DNA from: Laburnicola sp. R22_1
Lineage: Eukaryota > Ascomycota > Dothideomycetes > Pleosporales > Didymosphaeriaceae
Assembly (NCBI GenBank): GCA_014281115.1
Contig: JACONQ010000008.1
Coordinates: 1,736,001 to 1,800,000, forward strand
Direction: 5' to 3'
Length of the DNA: 64,000 bases
In this document: positions 59,031-64,000 of the stretch, one piece after another
Numbering within the stretch: position 1 is the stretch's first letter
Layout: each line of letters opens with the position of its first letter
The notes under the pieces: model-generated
The model's database searches: none
Seen by the model: the letters and a program-made list of their open reading frames with translations, nothing else
Told to the model about the DNA's origin: nothing
Made by a program: the position numbers and the translations under genes

Positions 59031-60047
59031 ATGATGATGCAGAATCCTTTCCCCCCTCAACCCGGCATGCAAATGCAGCAGAATCATATCATGGGCGCCC
59101 CTGGCCCCGGCCATCCCATGCCGCAGAACATGATGCACCAAGGAGTGTCCGGTCCAGGCGGTCCCGTCAGTCAAGCCGGTCCTCTGGGCATGCAATCTGG
59201 CAATCCCAATGCGCATGCGCATGCACTATCGCATCTCCAGCCCCAACAGGCGCACATGTTCCAGCAGCAGCAGCAGCAACAGCAACAGCAGCAGCAGCAA
59301 CATCCAGGCATGAGTAAGTGGTCCAATGAAATCCCTCATGTCCGAGGACCCTGAATACTGACAGCCGCAGTGAATCCGCAACAGCTCAACCCGGCATTAG
59401 TGGTGCAACACCAACAAGCGGCGCAGCGCCAGGCCATGATGAGACACCAACAACAACAACAACAAATGCTACAACAGCAGCAAATGGGGTTTCCGCAGCA
59501 GATGGCCAACATGAACCCGCAGGCCATGGCTACGTTACAGGCCCAGGGCATGGGGCAGCCTTTCGTCAACCTGCCTGCGCATCTTCGCCAGCAGATACAA
59601 CAGCAACACGCGACAACCAGCCCCCAACAAACGGTGGCCATGGCCCAACACGCCCAACAAATGAACCAGCACGCTCAGGCTCAAGCCGCTGCCCAAGCTC
59701 ACGCCCAAGCCCAGCATGCACAGCAACACCAAATGCAGCAGCAACAGGCCATAGCCATGCAGCAAGCTCAATCTCAGCAGAGCAATAACAGTCACTCTGG
59801 TTCCCAAGCCGGCCCGTCGACCACGCAAGGTCCACAGCAAGGGCCAATACGACCTGCATCGGCGATGAGCCAACAAGCATCTCCCGCTCCCCATCCGACT
59901 CCACAGCAGGTCCCTCAGTCAGCCCCTCAACCTCGGCAGCAGACTCCTGCACCAAACCAAACTCCGACCATGCCACAACAACCCAATCAACAGCAACAAC
60001 TACAGCAGCAGCAACAACAGCAGCAGCAACAACATCAACAGCAGCAG

Positions 60048-60095
<48 letters not shown>

Positions 60096-60107
60096 CAGCA
60101 ACAGCAA

Positions 60108-60173
<66 letters not shown>

Positions 60174-61771
60174 CTGCAACAGCAGCAGCAGCAGCAACAA
60201 CAACAACAATTACAACAACAGCAACCGCCACAACAACAACCGGCCCAGGCACAAATGCAGCAGCGGGCACGGGCTACAAGCATGCAACAGGCGCAGGCTA
60301 ACCCAGCTGCCATACACGCCCAGCAACAAGCACATGCGCAAGCACAAGCCCAAACCGCCAATGCCACGCGACTTAACGCTATGATCAGGCAGACTTCTGC
60401 CGGAGGTCAGGGAACGTTGAAATTGCTAAATTTCGTCGATCAGCTCGGACGATTTAATGTGAGTCTCATGCCAGCCGAACAGAAGCGCCCAATTTCCTAA
60501 CTATACTAGTCTTCTCGACCAGATCAAATTAACCAGCTCGCGTTGTGGCAGACGTTTGTAGAGAAGTTCTTTACTGATACAGGAGCGTTCCTCCATGGTG
60601 CATACAACAACCAGCATAACACAATGAAGACCTTCGAAATCGTCTACGCGGCATTGCCGCGGTATTTCCTTTCCCAGTTCAATACCGACATCGAGAACCT
60701 GCAGATTACGATAGACGGTGCCACAGAACAGAGCCACGGCACCGATACCAAAGTGACGTGCGACCGGGCGAAGTTTATTTACACATATAGCAACCAATGC
60801 CAGGTGGGTATCCTGTCGTCATATTTCGCTTCTTGGCTAATGCTTGCGTAGGTTATATGTCATGGTCAACTCACTGCTTTTTGGGCTGGCAGTGATAAGA
60901 TGGAGTGGCTGGTGTTTGAGATGCAAGGACACCAACAGATGGTTCCGTATGATATCCTGGTGTCAGGCTTGAAAGAGGTTGAACAAGAGAATCCGCATTC
61001 ATCACCTCGCGTGACTAAGAAGCCAAATTCAAAGCAGCGTCAACAAGCTCAACAAGCTCAACAGGCTCAACAGGGCCCACCAATAACCCCGGAGCCGATA
61101 CTTGCAAAGTCCAAGATTCCCGCCACGGGCATCACAGATTGGGGCTTGCCACCTGGATTGTTGAGTTATCTTGAGGTAGGTTTGAGCAATAAATGAGCCA
61201 TCGTTGAAATGTGACTAAGCCGAAATAGATCTACGAGACGATGAATCACATGACCAGCTTGATCACCCATCATCTGGAGCATCCAAATCATACTCCTTCG
61301 AGTGCAATGGAGAATTGGAACCGAGAGATGTCTTCTGCCACCCCAATGGCACAACAACATGCTGTCCGAATGCAAGGCGTCATGCCCGCGAATCAAGGGA
61401 TGCAGCAAACACAGCCCGGAATGCCCCTGGGAGCTCGCACACCATCCAGCATGGGCCAACCGGGGCTACCACAAAACCACTTCATGTCACCGGCCATGCA
61501 CAATGGGGTTCTGCCAAATGGACATATGAGTTCGCCTAGCCTGATGCAGCAGAATCATACGCCGTCGCCCGCTTCACATGCCATGGCTCATCAACAAAGT
61601 CAGAGCTCCAATACTGCTAGCGTCAACACATCTCCTAATATCAACAACAAGCGACGGAGAAGTACAGCGAAAATAGACGCTGATGATGGCGGCGGCGAAG
61701 CGAACGGCGTCGCAAAAGTGAAGCCGAGTCCGAGAATAGGAGGCAATAAGCGAGTAAAGAACAACAACTGA
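59031..61771 (+). CDS. Ldb1/PtaB-like Gln-rich transcriptional co-regulator
   Basis: Five exons (59,031-59,313; 59,371-60,458; 60,537-60,803; 60,852-61,175; 61,229-61,771) with introns of 57, 78, 48 and 53 nt give 834 residues. The N-terminal half is Gln/Met/Pro/Ala-rich, with a polyglutamine tract at about residues 302-380 (CAG/CAA mixed). The conserved LIM-domain-binding region follows: TLKLLNFVDQLGRFN, WQTFVEKFF, FEIVYAALPRYFLSQFNTDI, LQITIDG and CHGQLTAFW. The tail ends in a basic, nuclear-signal-like NKRRRST and GGNKRVKNNN. Fungal relatives (A. fumigatus PtaB, M. oryzae Ldb1) act with Som1-type partners in cAMP-linked control of adhesion, sporulation and virulence. The second intron's acceptor was chosen by frame (LALWQ), passing over an earlier CAG. 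The start could also be one of the next two ATGs. Confidence 0.88.
59988..60230 (+). repeat. CAG/CAA polyglutamine tract
   Basis: A run of almost uninterrupted Gln codons (a few His and Leu) in exon 2 of the Ldb1-like gene. CAA and CAG are mixed, which tends to slow slippage, but long pure CAA and CAG blocks remain. Confidence 0.9.
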
Positions 61772-62285
61772 GCCTCCTGTTTTTCCTTTCCATTTTTAGT
61801 TGGGATATCCCCGCTTTGATGCAGCATTTGATCTTGTATAGCGTGGCGTTGCGTTGCGTTTCTTCTGTTATCCAGGCCCACATGCTTGGATCAATTTTCA
61901 CTCTTGGCGGGCCCTGCTTTACAAAGGGCGATGGCACTTGCTATTCCCCATGTCTCGTTCAGGTCCTACGTATTGCTTGTCCCTACATGTGGCGTACATG
62001 CCCCACATCTTCGGCGCATATTCACCCCTCTTATACACTCTCAAGCTCAGGCGAGTTTGAACTAGCCCTAAACTAATTTCTTGTACATTATGGCGTGCTG
62101 GTTGGCGATCTCGGATAAGGTCATTGCTGGCTGGTGTGGGGGGTAGGATAAAATGTTGTCTTCCTTATTCGATATGGATGGGGTGTTTTGTATTTTTTTT
62201 GTTTTTTGTTTTTGGTGGCTTTGGTTGGTTTTTGCATGGAGACGTACGGATGGATGCTTGCACTGAGAGCGTCGGCGCGCAAGAT
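61772..62285. other. 3' flank of the Ldb1-like gene, no gene
   Basis: T-rich sequence including a poly-T/G stretch at 62,190-62,235. Short ORFs only. Confidence 0.45.
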
Positions 62286-62289
62286 GTCT

Positions 62290-63030
62290 ACACGGAATTA
62301 AGACGTTATGACCTTTCAATCGAAATCTGTCTTGTCTTGTTGCCTGGGTGTCTACTACCGTGAAGGGTATCTTGGTTCATTAAATGACCGTCGTCGTGGG
62401 AGATTCTAACGTGTTTCGTACGTTTTAGATATGCTGTCTAATTTGTTCAGTCCTGTCGTCCACTACTGCACGTTACCTCGATTTAGCTGGAGACCTAATA
62501 GCCATGCCATTTAATCTGTTCAGTATTATTGCCCCCGGATAACTACTACTTCATGTTATCCGTTTTGGTGATGCCCTCCAATCTGTTCAGGCATGTTGCC
62601 CACTCCTTCATGTTGCCTGGATTCAGACAGATGTTATGGCCATCCCATCCAATCTGTTCAATCCTGCCGGCCACTGCTTCATGTTGTCTTTATTCATACG
62701 TTACGGCCATACTGTCCAATCTGTCCAGTCCTGTTGTCTACAACTTCGTATTGCCTCGAATGAGAGGCGATGGCCATGCCAGCCAATCCATCCAATCCTG
62801 TCGTCCACTACTTCGCATTCTCTCTATTCAGACGTTGTGACCTTTCAATATAATCTATGCCGCCTTGGTGCCCGGACATCCCCTTCTTCACGTCGCCTCA
62901 ATCAGATATGATAACCATTCTATATAATCCGTCTAGCCCTGTCGTTCTGCTTCGCATTACCTTAATTAGACGTGATAACGATCCAGTCCTACTACCCAGG
63001 CGTCCACTACTTCACGTTACCTTGCCTTCA
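62290..63030. repeat. degenerate minisatellite, about 70-bp unit
   Basis: About nine or ten imperfect units, each containing CCAATCTGTTCAGTCCTG-like, CCACTACTTCATGTTACC-like and ATTCAGACGTTATGGCCATG-like blocks in the same order. Units are diverged and differ in length. The overlapping short ORFs in this stretch are by-products of the repeat. Not AT-biased, so not obviously RIP-affected. Confidence 0.75.
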
Positions 63031-63300
63031 CTCTACCCCACCCCTTTCCAACAACCACTGACGTCGTTCCTGCCTAAAGCGCCAGGCCTTTCACTCAATG
63101 TCCCGACAACCAGCAAACGGCCGAAATGACGAGTAAACAAAGCGTCGGCGTGTCGGAGTAGGCCTAGATATAAGAAAATTTCTCGTAGGCTTGACCTTTG
63201 CTCCTCACCCTGTCACTTCCTATCGAGTAGCGATAGGAAGACGACGACTCCACCACCACCACCGCCCCGCCACCACCAGCTCGCCGTCGCCGTCGCCGCC

Positions 63301-63716
63301 ATGTCGCTGCCGCTCGCTCCCGCTGCTGCTGCTGCTGCTGCTCCTGCTCCTGCTCCTGCTGCTCCTGCCTCCTCCACCGGGTAAGTTTCTATGCGTGATG
63401 TCAAGTCCCTGCACTGTTTGGAGCGTTTGGCGTTGCTTTTTTGTATGGCTGGTTGGTTTGGGTTGGTTTCCCGGACAGGGCCACCCAAACGAGGACTGGG
63501 TGGACATCCCGGACAGGGACCATCAGAACGAGGACTGGTGGGTGGAACACGACAACACCTCCGACGGACCAACAACTCCGTCGATACGATGCCATGGACG
63601 GGAATCCGGCGTCTCAGTCGCTACGCCAGAAAACAAGCGAAAAAACACTGGCATCGCGGAACGAGGAACTCGACGATATGCCAGCCAGTGCTCGTCTCCT
63701 CAAGCCACGCTGCTGA
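63301..63716 (+). CDS. 5' part of an unrecognised gene near the window edge
   Basis: ATG 63,301 in a GCCGCCATG context opens an Ala/Pro-rich N-terminus (80 nt, GCT repeats). A GTAAGT donor at 63,381 and a CAG acceptor at 63,478 remove 98 nt. The second exon (63,479-63,716) then reads in frame through Thr/Arg-rich sequence to NPASQSLRQKTSEKTLASRN and ELDDMPASARLLKPRC before TGA, giving 105 residues. The C-terminal part looks like a genuine protein. It may continue through a further intron in another frame (63,720-63,950 stays open), so the end is uncertain. No domain recognised. Confidence 0.4.
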
Positions 63717-64000
63717 GTACGGCACCACACACTCAGCAAAGAGGGATACCTCGCGCCGACGACATGTCTTCAAGCGTACTCTTCACCGCCAAAGCCCTGT
63801 CGCTCGTCAATCGAAGACTCGCTCCAAAACACCGCTCGAGTTCCCTGGCAAGCATGAGGTAGTCAGCAATATCGACGAGACTGGAGCGAAAGTAAACAAG
63901 GCGCCTCACTCACGTCGACAACTCACTTTTCTCATGTCGACGTGCCACGTCTAGCCTGGCGTCTCTTTTGCCATCGATGCTCGCCATTGTGTCTTCTTCA

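Noticed and set aside
58120..59034. 304-codon plus-strand ORF upstream of the Ldb1-like gene
   Set aside because: Composition is dominated by Pro/Ala/Arg/Ser from GC-rich leader sequence, with no domain; other frames are equally open.
60000..60367. Minus-strand ORFs of poly-Leu or poly-Cys opposite the Gln tract
   Set aside because: They are antisense shadows of the CAG/CAA repeat in the Ldb1-like gene.

Overview
The window looks like a chromosome segment from a filamentous ascomycete (Pezizomycotina). Evidence: short GT-AG introns of about 46-143 nt, a V-ATPase B subunit, an Ldb1/PtaB-type co-regulator, fungal MFS transporters, and a sharply two-part base composition. Roughly 1-43,300 is AT-rich repeat debris saturated with TpA, in which transposase and retroelement reading frames are broken mostly where Trp or Gln codons would be expected. 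That is the signature of repeat-induced point mutation (RIP). Roughly 43,300-64,000 is ordinary balanced gene space. Such AT/GC isochore structure is well known in some Dothideomycetes, but I cannot name the species.

AT-rich part. There are no intact genes except in a GC island at about 14,820-17,200. That island carries a two-exon secreted Ser/Thr/Pro-rich protein and a short orphan C-terminal gene fragment. The rest is layered transposons: a complete 5.16-kb Ty1/copia element (8689-13844; 165-bp LTRs, TSD ACACT); a nearly unmutated solo LTR (27830-28026; TSD ATACT); four pogo/Fot1-type DNA transposons (30,990-32,545; 35,767-39,488; 37,059-38,929 nested in the previous one; 41,182-43,058); an unclassified 1.14-kb family with 10-13 bp target duplications and truncated copies sharing one end; smaller MITE-like repeats; and elements whose ends hold telomere-like TTAGGG/TTAGGTT tracts. 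A 2.8-kb block at 4,411-7,210 recurs inverted at about 32,470-39,690 and serves as an internal empty-site reference for several insertions.

Gene space, left to right: a DHA2-type MFS transporter with a long disordered N-terminus (minus); a weakly supported stretch; a histidine-phosphatase (phosphoglycerate mutase-like) protein ending in a PCNA-interacting peptide (minus); a protein with three tandem Zn2Cys6-pattern clusters (plus); a 3'-truncated ACS-family (Dal5-like) MFS gene (plus); VMA2, the V-ATPase B subunit (minus, 8 exons); a possible small multi-exon gene (minus); an Ldb1/PtaB-like glutamine-rich transcriptional co-regulator (plus); a degenerate minisatellite; and the 5' part of an unrecognised gene at the right edge. 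The genes are not an obvious cluster: they are independent housekeeping, transport and regulatory genes beside a RIP-degraded isochore.

Exon coordinates were derived by hand from splice signals and reading frame. No database search was possible.
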